From the NCBI GenBank assembly GCA_029864945.1, contig JAOTSL010000205.1:1-5941 (forward strand): 5,941 nucleotides of DNA. The letters are read 5' to 3'. Source of the DNA: Gammaproteobacteria bacterium. Its GTDB lineage: Bacteria; Pseudomonadota; Gammaproteobacteria; S012-40. Below, in pieces: positions 1-5,941 of this stretch (the stretch's first letter is position 1; every line of letters starts with the position of its first letter). The notes beneath the pieces are model-generated. The model searched no databases and was not told the origin of the DNA. It saw only the letters and a list, made by a program, of their open reading frames with translations. Both the position numbers and the translations under genes were made by a program.

Positions 1-726
1 CACTTCTATTGAAACGGAAGGTCTTTGTAGTAAATCTTGAATAGGGGCAAGAATGAGTGTTAGAGGAGTGCGTAATTCGTGGCTGATATTAGCGAAGAAT
101 TGAGTTTTTTGTTGATCAATTTCTTTTAAATCTTTATTGATATTGTCGAGGTCATAACTTAGGCGAAATAACAGTAAGCGACGCTGCACATTAAAGTAAA
201 CTGATGCAATGGTAATCATTCCAGTCACTGCAATAAAGTAGAGGTTGTTGTAAATGGTTTTAAATTCAACGTTGAATGTTTGATTAGTTTCGCATGCGAG
301 GATATATAGGGATATAGATAAAATACAAAATAGAAGTGTTTCTTTGAGCGCAGAGGGTAATAATATATTTATCGCTACAATTACTAATATTACACCACCA
401 AAGTATGGTGAGTTGTAACCCTCGGTCAAAAAAATCATATAACACATTAATATCTGGATTGAAATTATCCAGATAAAGCTTAATAGTTTTATGTTTTTCG
501 TACCAAATTTTGTAAAGTGCAATGATAAAATAAACGCAATTAAAATATCGCATAAAAAACGTAATAATATAAATTTTTGTAGATGGTCTGGGTATATTAA
601 ATAATCTAAAGATATACCCGCAGGCACTAGAAATAATGCCATTATGCAACCTGTTTTTGACTCTAATATTCGATGCTTAACATCGAATTTTTTGTAGGCC
701 GCATATATTTCAGGAGTGTTAATCAT
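1..726 (-). CDS. Sensor histidine kinase, N-terminal part (cut by left edge)
   Basis: This is the first 242 residues of a membrane sensor kinase; the rest lies beyond base 1. It probably senses a signal in or at the inner membrane and autophosphorylates to pass phosphate to a response regulator not seen here. Six hydrophobic spans lie at about residues 27-45, 53-71, 80-100, 109-124, 129-145 and 160-179, which puts both ends in the cytoplasm. A short charged helix (about 180-209) leads into a classical HisKA H-box, ISHELRTPLTLIL, with phospho-acceptor His216. The ATP-binding domain would follow outside the window. A loop motif SPYFGG (106-111) precedes the fourth span. The ATG at 726-724 lies nine bases after the stop of the methyltransferase gene, with no good Shine-Dalgarno of its own, so translational coupling is likely. 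Partnership with a PhcB-like enzyme makes a PhcS-type receptor plausible, but that is inference from position. The kinase call itself is firm. Confidence 0.9.
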   Translation of the reverse strand, partial: MINTPEIYAAYKKFDVKHRILESKTGCIMALFLVPAGISLDYLIYPDHLQKFILLRFLCDILIAFILSLHFTKFGTKNIKLLSFIWIISIQILMCYMIFLTEGYNSPYFGGVILVIVAINILLPSALKETLLFCILSISLYILACETNQTFNVEFKTIYNNLYFIAVTGMITIASVYFNVQRRLLLFRLSYDLDNINKDLKEIDQQKTQFFANISHELRTPLTLILAPIQDLLQRPSVSIEV

Positions 727-735
727 GTAAATGAG

Positions 736-2115
736 CTATTTTTTTAATTCCATGAATATATTTATCCCTGATTCATCCAGGTAAATTTTCCGTTCCCCAA
801 GGTTTTTTGATAAATCTATCATTTTATTTTCATCTCTATATATAAGATACCATTCCATAATGTGTTCCATCCAAAGCGTGTATGGGTTGCTCGGGTGTAC
901 GTTTGTTACCAAGACAGTTCCACCAGGCTTTGTATGTTGAGTAAATAGCTTTAATAGGCTGGCACATACTTTGTCAGATAAGTAGTCAAATAGTCCAGCA
1001 CAATATAGAAAATCAAATTGTTCTAGGTCTGTTATTTGTTCTTTTTTAGCAGCCAGTTTTAATAGGTTATGGACGGACTGCTGGATAAATAAGCAGTCCG
1101 CATGATTGTTTGATTCACCCATAGCTTGTTCGATTTTTTCTTTTGTATAGTTGATGGTTTCTTCATTAAAGTCAATAAATCTGAATTGGCAATGTTTCGA
1201 TAAAGGATTGTTGCGAATAAATTGTTGAACCTCCACTGCGGGGCCACAACCTATATTAAGTATTTTTATGGTTGAATTGCTATTTTGTGCTTTTTCTACA
1301 AGTTTATTTAATTTATTTTCTAATATAGTTATTCTATTTCTATGGGCTAACGCAGGCCCAGCATATAAAGAAATGGCGTTCATTAATTTTGTGTAGATGG
1401 TGGAGCCTTCATGAGGGTTTCTCATAATCATGTTTACCATTTCATAATCACCAGCATAACCAAGTGGTTTATGGAATGTTCTGTATGTAAATGGAGAGGT
1501 CATAACAAATGGGTGAATGTCTTTTTGAGCAAACTGTTTATGAATCGCGGTCTCGTTTTCAGGTACTTTCCGTGCTTCTTCTTCAAAAGCGGATACTAGA
1601 TTTGAGATAAATGGAACAATTGGTGGTTCCATTTCATTAATTAGCTTACTCTGATCATAATTTTCATCGTCGACTCTTAAATCAATTTGTTCAAGCCAGC
1701 CGCTCATTTCCCCTAAAAATGATCGTATTTTTTCAACGGCTATTTGATATCCTGGTCTTAATTTGTGTGTGTCTTTCCATGCACTAATAAAAGCATGAGT
1801 TTCTTTCTCTAAATCACGCTGGCTTTCAATTGACTCAGTTAAATCAGACCATGAATCAACCAATGTAGCGGAGACAACGAGCATCAGCCCGGTATTCATG
1901 AGGTTGCTGACTACAGCTTTTCCCTCGTAAATGGGTTGTTCACCTCGGAAAATTTTCAACTCTTGTAGTACTTCACTCAGTTGTACTATCGAATAAGGAT
2001 TGTAAACTTCAAATACAATGGTTGTACGAGAGAGTTTGAGTAATGTTCCTCGGGCTTCGGTACCTTGGCTATTTTTAAAGATAAGAAGGTTGTTGATATT
2101 GCTAGGTGTTGACAA
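736..2115 (-). CDS. PhcB-like SAM-dependent methyltransferase with PilZ-like N-terminal domain
   Basis: This complete 459-residue soluble protein has two parts. Residues about 8-90 form a beta-rich PilZ/YcgR-like domain whose usual c-di-GMP residues look degenerate: I see no RxxxR, and only LSRTT where DxSxxG is expected. A helical linker follows (about 95-200), then a family-specific block GYAGDYEMV (219-227). The C-terminal half is a class I methyltransferase: SAM motif I is ILNIGCGPA (285-293), the acidic ribose-binding residue is probably D315 in FIDFNEE, a YCAGLFDYL strand lies at 371-379, and a KPGGTVLV post-motif at 396-403. This architecture matches proteins annotated as extracellular factor 3-hydroxypalmitic acid methyl ester biosynthesis proteins (PhcB type), which methylate the carboxyl of a 3-hydroxy fatty acid to make a diffusible signal. 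The substrate here is inferred. The start is TTG (2115-2113), chosen because AGGAGA lies five bases upstream and an in-frame stop blocks longer forms. The sensor kinase gene follows after nine bases in the same operon. Confidence 0.85.
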   Translation of the reverse strand: MSTPSNINNLLIFKNSQGTEARGTLLKLSRTTIVFEVYNPYSIVQLSEVLQELKIFRGEQPIYEGKAVVSNLMNTGLMLVVSATLVDSWSDLTESIESQRDLEKETHAFISAWKDTHKLRPGYQIAVEKIRSFLGEMSGWLEQIDLRVDDENYDQSKLINEMEPPIVPFISNLVSAFEEEARKVPENETAIHKQFAQKDIHPFVMTSPFTYRTFHKPLGYAGDYEMVNMIMRNPHEGSTIYTKLMNAISLYAGPALAHRNRITILENKLNKLVEKAQNSNSTIKILNIGCGPAVEVQQFIRNNPLSKHCQFRFIDFNEETINYTKEKIEQAMGESNNHADCLFIQQSVHNLLKLAAKKEQITDLEQFDFLYCAGLFDYLSDKVCASLLKLFTQHTKPGGTVLVTNVHPSNPYTLWMEHIMEWYLIYRDENKMIDLSKNLGERKIYLDESGINIFMELKK

Positions 2116-2120
2116 AGTTA

Positions 2121-2126
2121 TCTCCT
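2121..2126 (-). promoter_or_regulatory. Strong Shine-Dalgarno fixing a TTG start
   Basis: AGGAGA (minus strand) lies five bases before a TTG codon that opens the methyltransferase frame. No ATG or GTG lies in frame between the upstream stop and this point, so the ribosome-binding site decides the start. Confidence 0.75.
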
Positions 2127-2142
2127 GATTTAAACTTTTTAT

Positions 2143-2172
2143 AATATATCATGCTGATAGATTCCTTTTTAA
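2143..2172 (-). promoter_or_regulatory. Possible sigma-70 promoter of the methyltransferase-kinase operon
   Basis: On the minus strand TTAAAA (2172-2167) and TATATT (2148-2143) are 18 bases apart, matching the -35 and -10 consensus at 4 and 5 of 6 positions. Transcription would start about 20 bases before the TTG codon. The region is very AT-rich, so chance matches are likely; this is only the best candidate seen. Confidence 0.3.
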
Positions 2173-2434
2173 CCCCAGGATGCGATGCATTATTACTGGT
2201 CAATATCCATATTTTATTGAAGTATAATAAGAGTTTCATTTACTGCTTGCTGTTCAAATGAATTGTTAATAGGTTCTTTGAAAGTCTCAATATTTAGTTT
2301 CGTTATACATAGTGAGCCTCTTGCAAATCCCTATAAGATATTGGTCAACAAATACCCTTCGCTAAAATTTAGTCTAGAAACATAACTAAAAAATGGCGTA
2401 AATCCAATTGCTCTATTAATTAGCATAAAGTAAA
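2173..2434. other. Gene-poor AT-rich spacer, nothing firmly identified
   Basis: This stretch between the operon promoter and the transposon remnants holds no convincing gene. On the minus strand one frame stays open from 2456 down to 2214 apart from a single TAG at 2333-2331. Its translation ends in a protein-like stretch (ETFKEPINNSFEQQ) but matches no family I recognise and has no start with a ribosome-binding site. It may be a gene relic or chance. Confidence 0.4.
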
Positions 2435-2781
2435 CCAGTGGCTCTGCCGTGGAGTATCAAAATTTGATAGCTTCGGTAATCACTGGAAGTATCCACATTT
2501 GTGAACCGCTTAAAGTTTAGTAGATGAGGGAGCCGCCAGTGGAGGGGCAAAGTTTAAGTCATACAGTTTGGGATTGTAAGTATCAATTGTTTGGATACCA
2601 AAATTCAGAATAAACACGCTCTATAAAAATTTGTGAAATTATGTTGGGCTAGAGGTTACCACGTCTCAACGGTTGTAAGAGATGACGAAGTCAAAAAATT
2701 ACATTAAGCATCAAGAGACAGAAGATTAATGACTTTATCAATTAGATTTATTTTGAGGAGTTACCAGCTTTATCTGGGGTA
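2435..2781 (+). mobile_element. Degenerate IS200/IS605-type insertion sequence
   Basis: This is a remnant of a single-strand (HUH transposase) insertion sequence. It consists of the broken tnpA described separately, plus imperfect hairpins at both sides. On the left, CCAGTGGC/GCCGTGG (2435-2452) folds around TCT. On the right, TACCAG/CTGGGGTA (2762-2781) folds around CTTTAT just after the tnpA stop. Subterminal hairpins instead of terminal inverted repeats are typical of this family. The left boundary is the weaker of the two; the element could begin a little further left or right. It is too decayed to move by itself. Confidence 0.55.
2539..2756 (+). pseudogene. Broken IS200/IS605-family transposase (tnpA) with internal deletion
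   Basis: Pieces of a tnpA-type Y1 transposase are readable in three frames. From a GTG at 2539 the frame gives SLSHTVWDCKYQ. It then shifts at about 2589 to VWIPKFRINTLYKNL. A third frame from 2645 gives WARGYHVSTVVRDDEV. A last shift at about 2700 gives YIKHQETED, two stops, then YQLDLF and the terminal TGA at 2754-2756. These match the start and the end of the family in the right order. The middle, about 60 residues including the HUH metal-binding histidines (PDHVHM block), is missing between 2633 and 2645. With an internal deletion, at least two frameshifts and several stops, it cannot be active. The tyrosine in YIKHQ is probably the old nucleophile. Family assignment is from remembered motifs and is fairly firm. 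Confidence 0.8.
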
Positions 2782-2925
2782 TATATTAACCCGTTTTGCT
2801 GTAGGTATGTGATTACCATGAGTGGGCACCGACGTTAGGATGCAATTAATTGGTAGGCAGCGATCGGGGAGGGCAATGTGAAGTTTGTATCCGTTACTAT
2901 TTTCTTTGTTTCTGTATTGCACATC
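2770..2925 (-). pseudogene. Fragment of a DDE (IS4/IS5-like) transposase
   Basis: The minus strand encodes NGYKLHIALPDRCLPINCIL, then TS and, after a gap, TAKRVNIYP. This resembles the segment of DDE transposases that usually reads like GYKLH, a D-G-PI stretch, LTSAS-HDSQ, then RV-LYDLMDSAYD. The usual HDSQ has become HGNH, and the frame ends in a stop at 2772-2770, just where the next conserved block (YDLMD) should begin. Neither the N-terminal part nor the C-terminal catalytic E region is present. The open frame continues upstream to 3000, but that part runs through the tolC terminator hairpin and has no transposase likeness. The break coincides with the right end of the IS200-like remnant, so interruption by that element is likely. 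Confidence 0.65.
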
Positions 2926-2953
2926 TTTTGTCAGATGTAACAAGAATATTATA

Positions 2954-2991
2954 ATAAGGCTGGAGATGAAATCTATCATCTCCAGCCTTAT
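2954..2991 (-). terminator. Hairpin terminator downstream of tolC
   Basis: A perfect 16-bp inverted repeat (ATAAGGCTGGAGATGA and its complement) surrounds a six-base loop, 2970-2975. It lies 50 bases past the tolC stop. Read on the minus strand it is followed by a moderately U-rich run (TATAATATTCTT), fitting an intrinsic terminator, although the U tract is not pure. No convergent plus-strand gene ends nearby. Confidence 0.65.
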
Positions 2992-3041
2992 ATAGCTCAA
3001 TTTCTGTTAATGGCATCGGGGAATACCACTTAGAAAAATAT

Positions 3042-4358
3042 TTACTTCAGCAATAAATCCAGATTTTCAATGTCTGATTTGGCTAACACGCCTGCCGCTG
3101 CTTTTAGATTAAGAATGCTTAGCAGGTAATTATATTTTGCAAAAGTGTAATCTCGTTGAGTGGAGAAAAACTGCTGTTGAGAATCAAGTAAATCTAGATT
3201 GGTTCGCACACCAACTTCAACTCCTTTTTGAGTTGCTTTTAACGCACTGTTACTAGACTTCAGTGCTTGCCTCAAAGCTGAAACCTGTTGTAAACCGTTA
3301 TATGAATTTAAATAGGACTGTTGTGCTTGCAAAATGACCTGGCGCTGTGTATTAATTTTAACCTGGGCTTGCTGACTTTTGAGGCTTTCTGCTTCGCGAA
3401 TACGCGATGACATTAGGCCACCTGTATAAATAGGCATAGCGAGTTGTAAGGCAACAGATGCTTGTGTTGTTGTCGTATTTGATGAGATAAAAAAGGATTT
3501 GGAGTTACTCGCATTTGCGATAAAGTCCAATGTGGGAAGACGGTCACTTTTTAATTTACTTACCTCTATTTGTGAGATTTTGTAGCCAGAATTAATTAAC
3601 TGAAGTTGAAGGTTGTTGCTGATAGCGGTATCAACCCAATGCTGGATATCATTGGCTTTTAATTCAACGAGTTTTGCATCTGTTTTGAGTGATTTTAGCT
3701 TAGCTGGCGCTTCACCGATGATACTAGCGAGTGATTGATTGGCAATGGCTAATTGATTTTGCGCGGAAATCTCACTGGCGCGGGCTAAATCAAATCTTGC
3801 TTGCGCTTCAAGTTTGTCTGTTTTTGTTGCTGTGCCTACTTTGAACGTTAATTTTGCACGCTCAAGACTTTCTTTAAAGGCTTTGGTTTGTGAAATTGCG
3901 ACTTGTAGGTTTTCATCCGCTGACAACACGTTAAAATACGCTTGTGAAACACGCAAAATTAAATCTTGTTCGGCAAGCTTTAGTTGAACATCACCCTGTG
4001 AACTGACTATTTTACTTTGCGAGTAAGACTTATAGTCTGCAGATCTAAAAACTGGCTGCGAAAGTTGTAAGGCAATGCTGCGCCCATCTGATGTGTTTGT
4101 TGTTTCACCGTCACCAGCATCCCGTATTGAGTGGTTGTAACTGACGTTTGCAGATGCACTCATCTTAGGGAGCAAAAGGGATAGCCCTTGTTTACTTTTT
4201 TCTTCGCTGGCTGCCGAAGCGAACTGGGCACCAGCTAATGCCGGATCTTGTTCTACTGCTTTTTGATATATATCCAGCAGTCCTTGTCCTGAAGCAGTTG
4301 CCACGGAAAATTGCATGAGGCTGGCGAGAGCTATACTAAGCGTGAGGGTCGGTTTCAT
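3042..4358 (-). CDS. tolC: TolC-family outer-membrane channel protein
   Basis: This complete 438-residue protein is an outer-membrane efflux/type I secretion channel, expected to form a trimeric beta-barrel plus periplasmic helical tunnel that docks with an inner-membrane pump through an adaptor. A Sec signal peptide covers residues 1-22 (hydrophobic core, ATA cleavage site before SGQG). The mature start LLDIYQKAVEQDPAL is characteristic of TolC. The two OEP repeats are visible: LSQPVFRS (99-106) then VGTATKTDKLEAQARFDLAR (174-193) in the first half, and LAMPIYTGG (306-314) then VGVRTNLDLLDSQQQF (382-397) in the second. It ends at residue 438 and lacks the long C-terminal tail of E. coli TolC, as many relatives do. 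The ATG has AAGG (4369-4366) seven bases upstream. No pump or adaptor gene adjoins it, so it probably serves several transporters. Other members of the family (secretion-specific channels) cannot be excluded. Confidence 0.92.
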   Translation of the reverse strand: MKPTLTLSIALASLMQFSVATASGQGLLDIYQKAVEQDPALAGAQFASAASEEKSKQGLSLLLPKMSASANVSYNHSIRDAGDGETTNTSDGRSIALQLSQPVFRSADYKSYSQSKIVSSQGDVQLKLAEQDLILRVSQAYFNVLSADENLQVAISQTKAFKESLERAKLTFKVGTATKTDKLEAQARFDLARASEISAQNQLAIANQSLASIIGEAPAKLKSLKTDAKLVELKANDIQHWVDTAISNNLQLQLINSGYKISQIEVSKLKSDRLPTLDFIANASNSKSFFISSNTTTTQASVALQLAMPIYTGGLMSSRIREAESLKSQQAQVKINTQRQVILQAQQSYLNSYNGLQQVSALRQALKSSNSALKATQKGVEVGVRTNLDLLDSQQQFFSTQRDYTFAKYNYLLSILNLKAAAGVLAKSDIENLDLLLK

Positions 4359-4702
4359 ATATATGCCTTAGTGGTTTACAGTTACATTTGATGTTATATA
4401 CACGTATGTTTACATCATATATAAGTGATTGAAATATATCTTATATAGCGGTTGGAATCTATCCAATTAGTCACTATATAGATGTATATTATTTGCTCTT
4501 TAATTAGCTAAACTATTACTAGCGTGTAAGGGCTAAAATAAGGGCAAAGTACATGCGCTATCATTCGTATTATAGCAAATAACAATATAAGCAAATGATA
4601 ATATACCAGTTGGATTATAATATCAAGTCACAGGTTTAGATATTCATTACAATTGTTACTCATAATGTTCAATGACGAGAAGGATTAAAAGGGATTATAT
4701 CT
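4359..4702. promoter_or_regulatory. Divergent AT-rich intergenic region between tolC and the membrane-protein gene
   Basis: Both flanking genes are transcribed away from these 344 bases, so promoters for both should lie here. For the rightward gene a perfect TATAAT lies at 4616-4621, but the matching -35 position reads AAATGA, which is poor. AAGGG (4689-4693), nine bases before the ATG, is its ribosome-binding site. I found no convincing leftward promoter, though several TATA-rich runs lie at 4394-4445. Small dyads (TTGG/CCAA at 4452-4466, TGATGT/ACATCA at 4389-4417) are present but weak. No small gene or RNA gene is evident. Confidence 0.5.
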
Positions 4703-5530
4703 ATGGAAACTACATTACTCGATCATCCAGCGATTCAAAGCGGGGTCGCTCCCTTTTTTTGTGCTCTTATCGTTGCCGGTATTTTTTATCGCATTAATGT
4801 TGTGGCGGGGCTATCGATTATTGTTGGTTTTGCTGTGTCGGTATTATTAAGTACTGGTTTTGCTTTCGACCCATTAACATCAACCCGAAAACTAATGCTG
4901 ATCGTTTTAATAGCGCCGGTTCTGGGTGTTTTGCTTACCTATTTTGGGAACTACTCAAAGACAACTCTTAATGTTTTTTATGCACTTGGTGCGCTGGCCA
5001 TGTTGTGGGTATTATGGCCGGTATTATCACGTGACCCTGCAGGAATGTTTCTGCCCGTTGCTGGTTACATGCTTTATTCGGCCTGGATGGTGGGTATTTT
5101 TCTTCGCCTTGGCGAAGCAAGTTCATTGTCCGGGGGAGTGGCATCCACTACGGTCGGTTTCGGTGTGGGATTAACGGCGTTAATAGGTGCGTCTGCGTTA
5201 CTTGGGCAAATGGGTTTATCGTTGGGAGCCGCTGCTGCAGCTTATTTATTTGTGCAGTTAATTTCAAAAAGAGAGACAGACGCAGGTTTCACTTTAACTT
5301 TAACCAGTGGTTTTATGGCCGCATTGATTTTACCTGCTGCGGTTGTTTACGCCAAGGTTCCTTGGATTGTATTACCTATTATTGCGATTGTTCCTATTAT
5401 TGCGTTTTATCCGTTTGAAGATGAAGATCGTACCTGGAAAAATACGATGACTCTATTTGCAGTGATGGCGTTACCGATTGGATATGCGATTTATTTAACG
5501 GTTAATAGTGCCGGTGAAATGATAATGTGA
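4703..5530 (+). CDS. Polytopic inner-membrane protein of unknown function
   Basis: I do not recognise this 275-residue protein. It is almost entirely hydrophobic, with about ten predicted spans at roughly 12-30, 33-53, 63-81, 87-107, 115-134, 148-168, 171-188, 198-216, 219-237 and 249-267. It has short loops and no signal peptide, so it is an integral inner-membrane protein. Loops contain RLGEASSLSGG (135-145), SKRETDAG (188-195) and an acidic FEDEDRTW (238-245). Glycine- and alanine-rich spans (155-180) suggest tightly packed helices as in transporters, but no transporter signature is visible. The ATG has AAGGG nine bases upstream. Base composition is visibly richer in G and C than the surrounding spacers, as expected of a maintained gene. 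It stands alone: tolC is divergent, and the downstream globin has its own leader of 172 bases. A channel, transporter or scaffold is possible; function is unknown. Confidence 0.85.
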   Translation: METTLLDHPAIQSGVAPFFCALIVAGIFYRINVVAGLSIIVGFAVSVLLSTGFAFDPLTSTRKLMLIVLIAPVLGVLLTYFGNYSKTTLNVFYALGALAMLWVLWPVLSRDPAGMFLPVAGYMLYSAWMVGIFLRLGEASSLSGGVASTTVGFGVGLTALIGASALLGQMGLSLGAAAAAYLFVQLISKRETDAGFTLTLTSGFMAALILPAAVVYAKVPWIVLPIIAIVPIIAFYPFEDEDRTWKNTMTLFAVMALPIGYAIYLTVNSAGEMIM

Positions 5531-5605
5531 TTTGTTTTATTGAATTTGTAGAAGTATATTTAAGAAGCTTATTCAATATTCAGGAAAGTGAATAGCGTCA
5601 CAGTT

Positions 5606-5634
5606 TTGAAATATTATTATTACTTCTCTATATA
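5606..5634 (+). promoter_or_regulatory. Candidate sigma-70 promoter of the globin gene
   Basis: TTGAAA (5606-5611) and TATATA (5629-5634) are separated by 17 bases, matching the consensus at 5 and 4 of 6 positions. Transcription would begin near 5641, giving a leader of about 60 bases before the globin ATG. The neighbouring TATAAG at 5631 is an alternative -10. Confidence 0.4.
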
Positions 5635-5702
5635 AGTATCTAGGATCGGACGATATTTTAAATACATAATATCAGTCATATCATGGAGCTTTACTGAGAA
5701 TA

Positions 5703-5941
5703 ATGGCAACGATAAACAAAACGTTATATGAACGCTTGGGTGGTGTTGAAACGCTGGAGAAAGTACATAAAATATTTTACGACAAAGCGTATAAACACCC
5801 GTGGTTACGCCTCTATTTTACCGACAAGCTTCAGCAGGTATTAGAAGAGCAGCAAACTGATTTTATGACGCAGCTCATGGGTGGCCCCAAAAAATACGGT
5901 GGTAAAACCCCTAAGATGGCACATCAACACATGAATATAAC
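5703..5941 (+). CDS. Truncated hemoglobin (2/2 globin), N-terminal part (cut by right edge)
   Basis: The first 79 residues of a small cytoplasmic heme protein are present; such proteins normally have about 120-150 residues. It opens with LYERLGG (8-14), the usual start of truncated globins. FY at 25-26 fits the B9-B10 pair, with Tyr26 as the likely distal ligand-stabilising residue. HPWLRLYF (32-39) supplies the CD1 phenylalanine (Phe39). GGPKKYGG (60-67) and KMAHQHMNI (71-79) follow, in which His74 is the probable proximal heme ligand. These proteins bind O2, NO or related ligands and are linked to NO or oxygen defence. The HPWL and AHQHM features resemble group 2 proteins of marine gammaproteobacteria, but the residues needed to settle the group lie outside. 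The start ATG has only a weak ribosome-binding site: GAGAA is very close, and GGAG at 5685-5688 is 14 bases away. The family call is firm, the group tentative. Confidence 0.88.
   Translation, partial: MATINKTLYERLGGVETLEKVHKIFYDKAYKHPWLRLYFTDKLQQVLEEQQTDFMTQLMGGPKKYGGKTPKMAHQHMNI

Noticed and set aside
284..649. A 121-codon minus-strand open frame
   Set aside because: It overlaps the kinase sensor region in another frame. The kinase frame gives membrane spans and a perfect H-box, so this one is a shadow.
4389..4417. TGATGT/ACATCA dyad upstream of tolC as a possible operator
   Set aside because: The arms are only six bases, 17 bases apart, in very AT-rich DNA; this is expected by chance.
4572..4600. 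Repeated GCAAAT and a TGATAAT half-site resembling part of a Fur box
   Set aside because: Only a half-site is present, with no symmetric partner, and neither flanking gene is an obvious iron-regulated gene.
4926..5174. An 82-codon plus-strand open frame inside the membrane-protein gene
   Set aside because: It is a shifted frame within a well-supported coding region and has no ribosome-binding site or family likeness.
5577..5594. TATTCA/TGAATA hairpin after the membrane-protein gene as a terminator
   Set aside because: The stem is six AT-rich pairs and no U tract follows, so it is too weak to call.

Overview
The window looks like chromosomal DNA of an AT-rich, Gram-negative gammaproteobacterium, probably marine. 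The evidence is an outer-membrane TolC-type protein with a Sec signal peptide, good Shine-Dalgarno sites, and proteins of gammaproteobacterial character. I cannot name the genus. Five genes are present: two are cut by the window edges, three are complete. A decayed transposon patch lies between them.

Left part, minus strand (1-2115): a two-gene operon reads leftward out of the window. The first gene encodes a 459-residue protein that joins a degenerate PilZ-like N-terminal domain to a class I SAM-dependent methyltransferase. It resembles PhcB, the family that makes 3-hydroxy fatty acid methyl ester signals in Ralstonia. Nine bases after its stop begins a sensor histidine kinase with six membrane spans and a clear phospho-acceptor His216. 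A signal-making methyltransferase next to a membrane kinase is the layout of the phcB-phcS quorum-sensing operon, so this is the best candidate here for an under-described signalling system.

Middle (2116-3041): about 900 bases without an intact gene. It holds a weak promoter for the operon, a decayed and internally deleted IS200/IS605-type transposase on the plus strand, and a fragment of a DDE transposase on the minus strand. The DDE fragment stops where the right end of the IS200-like remnant begins, which suggests a nested insertion. A perfect 16-bp hairpin then terminates the tolC transcript.

Right part (3042-5941): tolC reads leftward. Across a 344-bp AT-rich divergent spacer, an unrecognised membrane protein of 275 residues with about ten spans reads rightward. 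After it, with its own likely promoter, begins a truncated-hemoglobin gene that runs off the right edge. I see no functional link between the tolC/membrane protein/globin genes and the signalling operon. No tRNA, rRNA or CRISPR array is visible.
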